64,000 bases of DNA from Prescottella agglutinans (lineage in GTDB: Bacteria; Actinomycetota; Actinomycetes; Mycobacteriales; Mycobacteriaceae): the NCBI RefSeq assembly GCF_004011865.1, contig NZ_RKLP01000001.1, forward strand, positions 682,001 to 746,000, given 5' to 3'. How positions within the stretch are numbered: the first letter of the stretch is position 1; the number at the start of each line of letters is the position of its first letter. Positions 1-9,959 of the stretch are shown one piece after another. The translations under genes and the position numbers were made by a program. A model generated the notes under the pieces. It made no database searches. It was given only the letters and a program-made list of their open reading frames with translations, and was not told where the DNA came from.

Positions 1-2193
1 CGGCAGCGCTCCGCGCAACTGCTGGACGTCGCGCGCAAGTTCCCGACGTTCCCGATCCTGCTCGAGACGGTGCGCGAATGTCTGCAGGACGTCTACGACC
101 TGCCTGCGCTGCGGGACCTGTTCGGCCGCATCGCCCGCCGGCAGATCCGGATGGTCGAGGTCGAGACCGCCACCCCGTCCCCGTTCGCGAACGCGCTGCT
201 GTTCGACTACGTGGGCGCGTTCATGTACGAGGGCGACAGCCCGCTCGCCGAACGGCGCGCCGCCGCACTGTCGCTCGACTCGACGCTGCTCGCGGAACTG
301 CTCGGCCGCGTGGAGTTGCGCGAACTGCTCGACGCCGACGTCATCGCGAAGGCCGAACGGGAACTGCAGCGGTTGGAATCGGACCGCAACGCCAGGGACA
401 TGGAAGGCATGGCCGACCTGCTGCGCCTACTGGGCCCGCTCACCACCGAGGAGGCCACGGCCCGGTCGACGTCGGACCCGGGGCCGTGGCTCGACGAACT
501 CGTCACGCACCGGCGCGCGCTGCACGTCTCCTTCGCCGGACGCCAGTGGTGGACCGCGATCGAGGATGCGGCCCGTCTGCGGGACGGTCTGGGCGTGCCG
601 TTGCCGATCGGCACCCCGGCCGCCTTCATCGAACCCGTCGACGATCCGCTCGGCGACCTGCTCGGCCGGTACGCCCGCACCCACGGGCCGTTCACCGTGT
701 CGGAGGCCGCGGAGCGCTTCGGCATCGGGTCCGCCGTCGCCCGTGACGTACTGGCGCGGTTGGCGAACGAGAAACGCGTCGTGGAGGGCGAGTTCCGGCC
801 CGGCGCGTCCGGCAGCGAGTGGTGCGACGCCGAGGTGCTGCGGCGCCTGCGCCGACGCTCGCTGGCGGCGGCCCGCGAGGAGGTCGAGCCGGTCAGCACC
901 GCGACGCTGGGCCGGTTCCTGCCGAGCTGGCAGCACGTCGGCGGCTCACTGCGCGGCCTCGACGGCGTCGTGACCGTCGTGGAACAGCTTGCGGGCGTTC
1001 CCGTTCCCGCGTCCGCGCTCGAGTCGCTGATCCTCGGCTCCCGGGTGCGCGACTACTCCCCCGCGATGCTCGACGAACTCACCGCGACCGGTGAGGTGCT
1101 GTGGTCCGGGGCGGGGCAGATCTCCGGCAAGGACGGCTGGGTGAGCCTGCACCTGGCGGAGTCGTCGCCGCTGACGCTGGCCACGCCCGCCGATATCGAT
1201 CTCACCGAGGTGCATCGCAGCGTCCTCGACACCCTCGCCGGCGGCGGCGCCTACTTCTTCCGGCAACTGTCCGACACGCTCGGCGCAGCGGGCATGGCCG
1301 CGTCCCGCGGCGTCGACGACCCCGCGCTGACCTCCGCGCTGTGGGACCTGGTGTGGGCCGGGTACATCGGGAACGACACCCTGGCCCCGCTGCGGGCGCT
1401 GCTGTCGGACACCTCGCGCGCCACCCCGAGTCACCGCACCCCGCGCCGCGCACCGCGCGCGCACGCCTACCGGCGACTGTCCCGGCCCGCCCTGCCCACC
1501 CGCACCGGTCCGCCGACCGCGGGCGGCCGCTGGTCGCTGCTGCCCGAACCCGAACCGGATCCGACGCTGCGCGCGCACGCCACCGCCGACCTGCTGCTCG
1601 AGCGGTACGGCGTCGTCACCCGCGGTTCGGTGGTCGCCGAGGAAGTCCCCGGCGGGTTCGCGTCGATGTACAAGGTGCTCACCGGTTTCGAGGACGGCGG
1701 ACGGTGCCGGCGCGGCTACTTCGTCGACACCCTCGGCGGTGCACAGTTCTCCACCCCCGACGTGGTCGACCGTCTCCGCACGTACGGCGATTCGATCGAG
1801 GGCCGGCACGCGGCGGCGCCCGCCGTCACGCTCGCGGCGTGCGACCCGGCGAACCCGTACGGCGCCGCGCTGCCGTGGCCACCGTCGATGGCCGGTGATG
1901 ACGCGCCCAGACATCGCCCGGGACGCAAGGCGGGCGGCCTGGTGGTCCTCGTCGACGGCGACCTGGTGCTGTTCGTCGAACGCGGTGGGCGGACCGTGCT
2001 CACCTTCACCGACGACATCGGCGCCCTGCGCACCGCGGCCGAATCCCTCGCCGCCACCGTCAAGCACGGCGGCATCGACAAGGTCGTCGTCGAGAAGGTG
2101 AACGGGGCGACGATCCACGGCAACGATTTCGCGCCGTTGCTCACCGAGGTGGGCTTCTCTGCGACGCCGCGCGGCTTCCGATTGCGGGCGTGA
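1..2193 (+). CDS. lhr: Lhr-family ATP-dependent helicase, C-terminal part (5' end outside window)
   Basis: The reading frame is open from base 1, so this is the last ~730 residues of a larger protein; Lhr helicases of actinobacteria are about 1500 residues. The helicase motor motifs lie outside the window. What remains matches the Lhr C-terminal region: a DEAD/H-associated part around LLFDYVGAFMYEGD (about residues 62-75 of the visible part), winged-helix-like segments and a long C-terminal domain specific to long Lhr proteins. Lhr is a 3'-5' DNA translocase linked to DNA repair. The DNA glycosylase gene nei2 starts 4 nt after the stop, so the two are probably co-transcribed, the same order as Rv3296-Rv3297. 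Assignment is by family resemblance only. Confidence 0.85.
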   Translation, partial: RQRSAQLLDVARKFPTFPILLETVRECLQDVYDLPALRDLFGRIARRQIRMVEVETATPSPFANALLFDYVGAFMYEGDSPLAERRAAALSLDSTLLAELLGRVELRELLDADVIAKAERELQRLESDRNARDMEGMADLLRLLGPLTTEEATARSTSDPGPWLDELVTHRRALHVSFAGRQWWTAIEDAARLRDGLGVPLPIGTPAAFIEPVDDPLGDLLGRYARTHGPFTVSEAAERFGIGSAVARDVLARLANEKRVVEGEFRPGASGSEWCDAEVLRRLRRRSLAAAREEVEPVSTATLGRFLPSWQHVGGSLRGLDGVVTVVEQLAGVPVPASALESLILGSRVRDYSPAMLDELTATGEVLWSGAGQISGKDGWVSLHLAESSPLTLATPADIDLTEVHRSVLDTLAGGGAYFFRQLSDTLGAAGMAASRGVDDPALTSALWDLVWAGYIGNDTLAPLRALLSDTSRATPSHRTPRRAPRAHAYRRLSRPALPTRTGPPTAGGRWSLLPEPEPDPTLRAHATADLLLERYGVVTRGSVVAEEVPGGFASMYKVLTGFEDGGRCRRGYFVDTLGGAQFSTPDVVDRLRTYGDSIEGRHAAAPAVTLAACDPANPYGAALPWPPSMAGDDAPRHRPGRKAGGLVVLVDGDLVLFVERGGRTVLTFTDDIGALRTAAESLAATVKHGGIDKVVVEKVNGATIHGNDFAPLLTEVGFSATPRGFRLRA

Positions 2194-2197
2194 CGCG

Positions 2198-2983
2198 ATG
2201 CCCGAGGGCGACACCGTCTGGCAGGCCGCGCGCCGCCTCGACGACGCGCTCGCCGGCCACACGCTGACCGAGTGCGACATCCGGGTGCCGCGCTACGCGA
2301 CCGTCGATCTGTCCGGCCGGACCGTCGATTCGGTCGTCGCCCGGGGCAAACACCTGCTCACCCACGTCGGCGACCGCACGATCCACACCCATCTGAAGAT
2401 GGAGGGCACGTGGCACGTGTACGCCCGGGGCGCCCGGTGGAAGCGTCCGACCCATCAGGCGCGGATCATCCTGGGAACCGAAGACACTGTCGCCGTGGGC
2501 TTCTCGCTCGGTATCACCGAGGTCATCGACCGCACCGACGAGGACACCGTCGTCGGGCATCTGGGACCGGACCTGCTCGGCCCGGATTGGGACGCCGCGG
2601 TAGCGGCCACGAATCTGGCGGCGGCCGGGGACCGTCCGATCGGCGAGGCGCTCCTGGATCAGCGCATCATGGCCGGCATCGGCAACGTGTACCGCAACGA
2701 GATCTGCTTCCTGCGCGGCGTCGATCCGCGCACCCCCACCGATCGCGTCCCGGGCCTCCCCGATGTGGTGGACCTCGCGCATCGACTGCTGCGGGCCAAC
2801 CGGGACCGCCCCGTCCGCGTCACCACCGGGGACCGACGGCCCGGACGGCGGGACTGGGTGTACGGGCGCGGCGGCAGACCGTGCCTGCGTTGCGGCACGC
2901 TGATCGTCGCGGCCGAGTTCGGCGAGGAACCCGGGCGGGAGCGGTCGATCTTCTACTGCCCGAACTGTCAGCCGGTGCGCTGA
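2198..2983 (+). CDS. nei2: Fpg/Nei-family DNA glycosylase (endonuclease VIII type)
   Basis: A 261-residue base-excision-repair glycosylase/AP lyase for oxidised bases. The mature N terminus is PEGDTV: Pro2 would be the Schiff-base nucleophile and Glu3 the general acid, and PEGD marks the Nei rather than the Fpg branch. A helix-two-turn-helix segment (LLDQRIMAGIGNVYRNE, about residues 152-168) and a C-terminal zinc finger with two CxxC pairs (CLRC and CPNC) are intact. The ATG at 2198 is required to expose Pro2, which fixes the start. It follows lhr by 4 nt, so coupled expression is likely. The 3' end overlaps the convergent TetR gene by 16 nt. Confidence 0.93.
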   Translation: MPEGDTVWQAARRLDDALAGHTLTECDIRVPRYATVDLSGRTVDSVVARGKHLLTHVGDRTIHTHLKMEGTWHVYARGARWKRPTHQARIILGTEDTVAVGFSLGITEVIDRTDEDTVVGHLGPDLLGPDWDAAVAATNLAAAGDRPIGEALLDQRIMAGIGNVYRNEICFLRGVDPRTPTDRVPGLPDVVDLAHRLLRANRDRPVRVTTGDRRPGRRDWVYGRGGRPCLRCGTLIVAAEFGEEPGRERSIFYCPNCQPVR

Positions 2984-3573
2984 CCCGCCGCCTCCAGCAG
3001 CCCGACGCAGTGCGCGACGAAGCGCTCGCGGGGGGCGGCGATCGTGCCGTCGAGGTAGCCGATGAACAGGCTCGTCAACGCGCCCACCAGGCCCACCGCG
3101 GTCATCTGCCGCTCGTCCGGATCGACGATCCGCGAGAGTTGCCCATGTACCAGCAGCACGAACGCCGGGGCCAGTTCGAGCCCCTGCCCGCCGAGGGCCG
3201 GCTCGGTCAGCGGGGCCAACAGCAGCACCCGGCCGCGGGCGGGGTCGTCGACCATCAACTCCACGAACGCGGACACCGCGCCCGACGCCCGGTCCCGCGG
3301 CGTGCGCGCCGACCCGACCGCCGCCACGAGCGCGTCGTGGGCCTGCCGGCCGACCTCGTCGTACACGGCACGAACGAATTCGTCTCGGTCGGTGAAGCTC
3401 TCGTAGAAGTACCGTTCGGTGAGCGCGGCGGCCCGGCACACCGACCGCACCCCGACCGCGGCGCCGCCCTCCGCGCCGAGAAGCTCCACGCCGGCGGCCA
3501 ACAGCGCGGCGCGCCGGGCGGCACGACGTTCCTCGATACCGGTGCCCGCCCACGTCCGCCGCTGCGTACCCAC
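2968..3573 (-). CDS. TetR-family transcriptional regulator
   Basis: A 201-residue protein with an N-terminal TetR DNA-binding domain (about residues 13-60); the recognition part reads VRSVCRAAALTERYFYESF. The rest is a helical ligand-binding domain with no recognisable ligand. It is divergent from the MpaB-like gene at 3658, with an 84-nt gap that contains an inverted repeat (3615-3634). The usual arrangement is a TetR repressor controlling itself and its divergent neighbour. The 3' end overlaps nei2. The ligand is unknown. Confidence 0.88.
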   Translation of the reverse strand: MGTQRRTWAGTGIEERRAARRAALLAAGVELLGAEGGAAVGVRSVCRAAALTERYFYESFTDRDEFVRAVYDEVGRQAHDALVAAVGSARTPRDRASGAVSAFVELMVDDPARGRVLLLAPLTEPALGGQGLELAPAFVLLVHGQLSRIVDPDERQMTAVGLVGALTSLFIGYLDGTIAAPRERFVAHCVGLLEAAGQRTG

Positions 3574-3614
3574 CCATCCTCCAGACCTTGACCGTCCTCC
3601 GCCCCGATCCTAAT

Positions 3615-3634
3615 CTGACAACAGGTGTAGTCAG
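3615..3634. promoter_or_regulatory. Inverted repeat, candidate TetR operator
   Basis: CTGAC (3615-3619) and GTCAG (3630-3634) form 5-bp arms around a 10-nt spacer, in the gap between the divergent TetR and MpaB-like genes and 23 nt before the MpaB-like start. Position and symmetry fit a TetR operator that would control both genes. The arms are short, so chance cannot be excluded. Confidence 0.4.
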
Positions 3635-3657
3635 TTCCATCCGGAAGGCGGCCCGCA

Positions 3658-4596
3658 GTGACTCGTTCGGACACGTCCGCACCGATCCCTCTCGGGCCGG
3701 ACTCGCTCACCTGGCGGTACTTCGGCGACTGGCGGGGCATGCTGCAGGGCCTGTGGGCCGGGTCCATGCAGAACATGCACCCGGGCCTCGGCGCCGGCGT
3801 CGAGCAGCATTCCCGGTTCTTCGAGGAACGGTGGGAACGCCTGTTCCGCTCGCTGTATCCCATCGGCGGTGTGGTGTTCGACGGTGACCGAGCGCAGGCG
3901 ACGGCCGAGGAGGTCCGCGACTACCACCGGAACATCAAGGGCGTCGACGCGAGGGGCCGGCGCTACCACGCACTCGATCCGGAGACGTTCTACTGGGCGC
4001 ACGCCACTTTCTTCATGGGCACGGTCCTCACGGCCGAGCACTTCATGGGCGGCGTCACCGAGGCGCAGAAGCGGCAGTTGTTCACCGAACACATCCAGTG
4101 GTACCGGCTGTACGGGGTGAGCATGCGACCGGTGCCGCAGACGTGGGAGGACTTCCAGAAGTACTGGGACCACATGTGCCGCGACGTCCTCGAGGACAAC
4201 AAGGCCACCCGCGACGTGCTCGACCTGTCCGGCATCGGCCGTCCCCCGTTCCTGCTGTGGCTGCCCGAACCGCTGTGGCGGATCGCCCGCGTCCCGGTGT
4301 CGAAGGGATTCGTGTGGCTGACCGTCGGCCTGTACGACCAACCGGTGCGGGATCTGCTGGGCTACCGGTGGGGTCCGGTGGACGCGTGGGTCCATCGCCT
4401 GGTGGGCCGGGCGGTGAACGCGGCCTTCCGTCTCGTCCCCGAACGACGCCGCAAGCATCCGCGTGCCCGCGGCGGCCTCGATCGGGTCAGCGGCCGCGCG
4501 CCGGTGGGCGCACCGCTGGTGCACACGCCGGCCCGCAATCTGGCCCCGCTCGAGCACCGCGACGATCCCAGCCACTATTCGCCGCCGGTGGGCTGA
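3658..4596 (+). CDS. Oxygenase MpaB-like (DUF2236) family protein
   Basis: A 312-residue protein of the DUF2236/MpaB family, heme-dependent oxygenase-like proteins common in mycolic-acid bacteria. Supporting signs are the HATFFMG segment (His near residue 116), the preceding WRGMLQGLWAGSMQNMHPGLG region typical of the family, and an overall size near the family norm. The GTG at 3658 starts a well-formed N terminus (MTRSDTSAPIPLGPDS). No substrate can be read from the sequence. The divergent TetR gene suggests inducible expression. A small membrane protein gene follows after 19 nt. Confidence 0.8.
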   Translation: MTRSDTSAPIPLGPDSLTWRYFGDWRGMLQGLWAGSMQNMHPGLGAGVEQHSRFFEERWERLFRSLYPIGGVVFDGDRAQATAEEVRDYHRNIKGVDARGRRYHALDPETFYWAHATFFMGTVLTAEHFMGGVTEAQKRQLFTEHIQWYRLYGVSMRPVPQTWEDFQKYWDHMCRDVLEDNKATRDVLDLSGIGRPPFLLWLPEPLWRIARVPVSKGFVWLTVGLYDQPVRDLLGYRWGPVDAWVHRLVGRAVNAAFRLVPERRRKHPRARGGLDRVSGRAPVGAPLVHTPARNLAPLEHRDDPSHYSPPVG

Positions 4597-4615
4597 CTGT
4601 GCAACGCTCGGGGGC

Positions 4616-5155
4616 ATGGAACCGGATCTACGTTCGCTGCTGCACCGCCCCCTGTTGAGTCGCTCGGTTCCACTCGACCGGGAGAACGCCGCCAGCCGAA
4701 TCAGCGCGTACGTGTACGGCAACATCCTGATTCTCGCCGCGCTGATCCCGGAGACCGTCTCCCGCAGCGATTCCCGCACGATCGCGGTCGTCGCCGGAAC
4801 CGCGGTGTCGACCTTCATCGCTCACGCCTTCGCGGAGGGTGTCGGGAAGTCGGTCCGCTCCGGGAAACAGCTGACGACCGCCGATCGCCTTGCCGAACTA
4901 CGCGACTCGGTGCCGGTCCTCAGCTCGGCGGTTCTGCCGATAGCCGTCCTGGCGACCGCCGTCTTCGGCTGGCTCGAGCCGTTCACCGCTCAGGTGATCG
5001 CCGAGGTGACGATCCTGATCCGCATCGCGTCGATGGTCTTCGTCATCGCCCGACTCCGCGGTGAACGGCCCTCACGCGACACCCTGATCGCGGCGGGGCT
5101 ATTGGCCGTGGCCGCCACCGCGATCGTGATCGTCAAGATCGTGCTGACCCACTAG
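4616..5155 (+). CDS. Small integral membrane protein of unknown function
   Basis: A 179-residue protein. The frame is open upstream, but the ATG at 4616 lies after the stop of the previous gene and begins a plausible protein (MEPDLRSLL). Hydrophobic segments near residues 33-46, 55-70, 97-117, 121-140 and 152-177 suggest four or five membrane spans. I do not recognise a family. It follows the MpaB-like gene by 19 nt and may share its transcript. Its 3' end overlaps the convergent glpD by 23 nt, so the two stops lie inside each other's coding sequence. Confidence 0.7.
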   Translation: MEPDLRSLLHRPLLSRSVPLDRENAASRISAYVYGNILILAALIPETVSRSDSRTIAVVAGTAVSTFIAHAFAEGVGKSVRSGKQLTTADRLAELRDSVPVLSSAVLPIAVLATAVFGWLEPFTAQVIAEVTILIRIASMVFVIARLRGERPSRDTLIAAGLLAVAATAIVIVKIVLTH

Positions 5156-6887
5156 GAACGGTGCCCGGCACCGGCTCGAGAATCTCCGCCCGCGCCTCGG
5201 GTGCCGCGGCCCGCAGCGCGTCGGCGGAGGCGTCGTCGGGTTGCGCCTGCGACATGATCTCGGCCTCGACCCGCGCCCGGTACGTCTCGACCTCCCGGTC
5301 GATGGTGGCCTCGTCCCAGCCCAGTACCGGGGCTACGAGCCGGGCCACCTGCTCGGCGCAGTCGACGCCGCGGTGCGAGTACTCGATCGAGATGCGCGTG
5401 CGCCGGGCGAGGATGTCCTCGAGGTGCAGCGCGCCCTCCGCCGCGGCCGCGTACACCGCCTCCACCTGCAGGTAGTCGGGGGCGTCGGTGATCGGCTCGC
5501 GCAATTCCGGCGACTCGGCGGCGAGTTCGAGGACCTCGTCGATCAGGGAGCCGTAGCGCTCGAGCAGGTGCTTGATCCGGTACGGGTGCAGCCCGTGCAA
5601 CTGCCCGAGATGCACCGCCTGGTTGACGAGCGCGAAGTATCCGTCGGCGCCGACCAGCGGCACCTTCTCGGTGATCGACGGCGCCACCCGCGCCGGGATG
5701 TCCTCGGCGGCGAGGTCGACGGCGTCCTCGCCCATCACCCGGTAGGTGGTGTACTTGCCGCCGGCGATCGCGACCAGGCCGGGCGCGACCCGCGCGACCG
5801 CATGCTCACGCGAGAGCTTGGACGTCTCGTCGCTCTCCCCCGCCAGCAACGGACGCAGGCCCGCGTAGACGCCGTCGATGTCGTCGTGGGTGAGCGGGGT
5901 GACCAGCACCTTGTTGACGTGACCGAGGATGTAGTCGATGTCGGCCTTGGTCGCCGCCGGATGGGCGAGGTCGAGGTTCCAGTCGGTGTCGGTGGTCCCG
6001 ATGATCCAGTGGTTGCCCCACGGGATGACGAACAGGACGGACTTCTCGGTACGGAGGATGATCGCGGAGTCGCTCACGATCCGATCGCGCGGGATCACGA
6101 TGTGGACGCCCTTGGACGCCCGCACCCGGAACCGGCCGCGCTGCCGGGACAGGGCCTGGATCTCGTCGGTCCACACCCCCGTCGCGTTGATGACGACGTG
6201 GCCCTCGACCTCCGTCGTGGCCCCGGTCTCCGAATCACGCACGCGCACGCCCGACACCCGGTCGGCCTCGCGCAGGAATCCCACCACCTGCGTGGAGGTG
6301 CGCACCACCGCGCCGTAGTGGGCGGCCGTGCGCGCCACGGTCATCGTGTGGCGGGCGTCGTCGACGACGGTGTCGAAGTAGCGGATTCCGCCGATCAGCG
6401 CATTGCGCTTGAGGCCGGGCGCCATCCGCAGCGCACCCGCTCGGGTCAGATGCTTCTGCGCCGGAACGGACTTCGCGCCGCCCATCCGGTCGTAGAGGAG
6501 GAATCCCGCGGCCATGTACGGTCGCTCCCACATCCGGTGAGTCAACGGGAAGAGGAACTTCAACGGCTTGACGAGGTGCGGCGCGAGCGTCGACATCGAC
6601 AGCTCACGCTCGTGCAGCGCCTCCGCGACCAGACCGAACTCGAGTTGTTCGAGGTAACGCAGCCCACCGTGGAACATCTTCGACGACCGCGACGACGTGC
6701 CCGACGCGAAATCCCGGGCTTCGACGAGCGCCACCTTCAGCCCGCGGGTCGCTGCGTCGAGCGCGGCCCCCGCACCGACGACGCCACCGCCGACCACCAC
6801 TACGTCGAATTGCTCCGATCCCAACTTCTCCCAGGCCTGCTCCCGCTGTCGCGGGCCCAGGAATTGCACTCCAGGCTGCTTGTCCAA
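5133..6887 (-). CDS. glpD: Glycerol-3-phosphate dehydrogenase (FAD-dependent)
   Basis: A 584-residue membrane-associated flavoprotein that oxidises sn-glycerol-3-phosphate to dihydroxyacetone phosphate and feeds electrons to quinone. The N-terminal Rossmann fold has the GGGVVGAGAALDAATRG dinucleotide motif (about residues 33-49), followed by GTSSRSSKMFHGGLRYL, the GlpD signature. The C-terminal DAO-C domain is present and the length is normal. It is divergent from glycerol kinase glpK (81-nt gap), so both steps of glycerol catabolism sit side by side; no glycerol facilitator gene is nearby. It corresponds to glpD2 in the mycobacterial order. Confidence 0.95.
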   Translation of the reverse strand: MDKQPGVQFLGPRQREQAWEKLGSEQFDVVVVGGGVVGAGAALDAATRGLKVALVEARDFASGTSSRSSKMFHGGLRYLEQLEFGLVAEALHERELSMSTLAPHLVKPLKFLFPLTHRMWERPYMAAGFLLYDRMGGAKSVPAQKHLTRAGALRMAPGLKRNALIGGIRYFDTVVDDARHTMTVARTAAHYGAVVRTSTQVVGFLREADRVSGVRVRDSETGATTEVEGHVVINATGVWTDEIQALSRQRGRFRVRASKGVHIVIPRDRIVSDSAIILRTEKSVLFVIPWGNHWIIGTTDTDWNLDLAHPAATKADIDYILGHVNKVLVTPLTHDDIDGVYAGLRPLLAGESDETSKLSREHAVARVAPGLVAIAGGKYTTYRVMGEDAVDLAAEDIPARVAPSITEKVPLVGADGYFALVNQAVHLGQLHGLHPYRIKHLLERYGSLIDEVLELAAESPELREPITDAPDYLQVEAVYAAAAEGALHLEDILARRTRISIEYSHRGVDCAEQVARLVAPVLGWDEATIDREVETYRARVEAEIMSQAQPDDASADALRAAAPEARAEILEPVPGTVPSGSARS

Positions 6888-6968
6888 CTCGGTCTCCCGT
6901 GGTTGTGGGCGAATCTGCTCTCAGGCTAGTAGCTTCGTGCGCAGACTGCCCGAGAGACGAGGACGACC

Positions 6969-8474
<1,506 letters not shown>

Positions 8475-8494
8475 CCCGGCCGCGGCCCGACAGC

Positions 8495-8543
8495 GTCCCG
8501 CGCGCAGATTCGCCTCCCGCGCGCGCAATCGCGGGCGCGGGAC
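8495..8543. terminator. Bidirectional hairpin between glpK and the aminotransferase gene
   Basis: GTCCCGCGC (8495-8503) and GCGCGGGAC (8535-8543) form a perfect 9-bp stem in the 70-nt gap between convergent stops at 8474 and 8545. There is no clear U run, as is usual for actinobacterial terminators. The long loop contains further GCGCG tracts that could pair. Confidence 0.6.
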
Positions 8544-8544
8544 G

Positions 8545-9771
8545 TCAATTCGCGCGCGGCGCCGCCGTACCCGAGAACGCGTCGTATGCCCTGCGGAGTC
8601 GGTCGACGCCCTCGGCCAGCACCGCGCCGTCGTAGGTCGCGAAGCACAGGCGCGCCGCGTGCGGGTGGGTGCTCGTGACCCCGAAAGCGCCGCCGGGCAC
8701 GTACGCGACGTCGTGTTCGACGGCCGTCTGGAGCAGGGCGGTCGTGTCGACACCGTCGGCGAACTCGATCCAGCAGAACATGCCGCCGTGCACCGTGGCG
8801 TGCGAGATGCGCTCCCCGAAAGCGGTTTCGAGCGCGTCGACCAGGGCGCCGGCCCGTGCCGCGTAGGCACCGCGGACGGTGGTCAGGTGCGCGGCCAGCC
8901 ACGCGCTGTCGTCGAGCAGTTCCGTCGCGATCTGCTGCGTGAGCGAGGACCCGCACAGGTCGGCGCCCTGTTTGAGAAGTTCGACCGCCTCGCACACCCT
9001 GCGGTCACCGTGCAGCCAGCCGATCCGCAGCGCGGGCGCGAGCGTCTTGGATCCGCTCGACAGCCGCAGCACCCGATCGGAGTGCGCCGCGACGGGCGCG
9101 GGCGCCGGGGCGTCGAACCAGAGTTCGCCGTACGGATCGTCCTCGATGATCCAGAAGCCGTACCGGTCGGCGAGAGCGGCGAGGTGGACGCGGCGCTCCG
9201 CGGACAGCACGACGCCACGCGGGTTGTGGAAGTTGCTGACCGTGTGGACCACCTTGGGCCGCAGACCCTCTCGCAGCGACCGCTCGAGGGCCTCGACGTC
9301 CATGCCGTCCGCGTCGAGCGCGACGGGCACCAGCACGGCCTGCGCGGTCCGGAACACCTGCAGCGCGCCGGTGTATCCGGGTTCCTCCACGACGACGGTG
9401 TCGCCCGGGTCGAGCAGGACCTGCGCGAGCAGGCTCAGCGCCTGCTGCGACCCGTGGGTGACGACCACTTCGGCCGGGGCGATCCGCCGGCCCACCTTCT
9501 CGCTCTCGCGGGCCGCGATGGTCTCCCGGAGCGGCGCCCAACCCGACGTCTCGCCGTACTGCACCGAACGCGGATCGGCGAGCGCCCGCTGCGCGGCATG
9601 TGTGATGCGTTCCCGCGGAACGAGTTCCGTGGCCGGGAGTCCACCGGCCAGGCTGATGACGTCGGGGCGGGCGGTGAGGGTGAGCAGATCGCGGATGGCC
9701 GAACTACGCAGGCCGGCCATCCGCGACGACAGCCGGAAGGACGAATCGAGCGACGACGAATCGAGTGACAT
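8545..9771 (-). CDS. PLP-dependent class I/II aminotransferase
   Basis: A 408-residue fold-type I aminotransferase of the kynurenine/2-aminoadipate (LysN-like) branch. Signs are the N-terminal VISLAGGLPATELVP, the NFHNPRG substrate/cofactor segment, EDDPYGELWF, and the Schiff-base lysine in SSGSKTLAPALRIGW. It resembles the aminotransferase half of MocR/PdxR regulators but has no N-terminal GntR domain. The ATG at 9771 is preceded by GGAG at 8-nt spacing and removes a low-complexity N-terminal extension of 29 residues. The amino-acid substrate cannot be told from sequence. It may share a transcript with lpdA upstream, although 188 nt separate them. Confidence 0.85.
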   Translation of the reverse strand: MSLDSSSLDSSFRLSSRMAGLRSSAIRDLLTLTARPDVISLAGGLPATELVPRERITHAAQRALADPRSVQYGETSGWAPLRETIAARESEKVGRRIAPAEVVVTHGSQQALSLLAQVLLDPGDTVVVEEPGYTGALQVFRTAQAVLVPVALDADGMDVEALERSLREGLRPKVVHTVSNFHNPRGVVLSAERRVHLAALADRYGFWIIEDDPYGELWFDAPAPAPVAAHSDRVLRLSSGSKTLAPALRIGWLHGDRRVCEAVELLKQGADLCGSSLTQQIATELLDDSAWLAAHLTTVRGAYAARAGALVDALETAFGERISHATVHGGMFCWIEFADGVDTTALLQTAVEHDVAYVPGGAFGVTSTHPHAARLCFATYDGAVLAEGVDRLRRAYDAFSGTAAPRAN

Positions 9772-9959
9772 GGAGGCGACTCCGTGTGGTGGAGGGACTG
9801 CCGTCGCGCACGACGGCGAAGGACGAAGGCAGAAACACCCAGGTCGTCCCGGATCCACGGGGCGGAGAGCGATGCTGTGGGTCGATGGTTCTCGACCGAC
9901 TTATCGCATCATCCCACAGAGTCCACCACGATGTGAAATCGTCGTCTCACATGTCGAGA

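Noticed and set aside
69-2280. Several long open frames antisense to, or out of frame with, lhr
   Set aside because: They are Arg/Ala/Pro-rich shadows typical of high-GC coding sequence, without domains.
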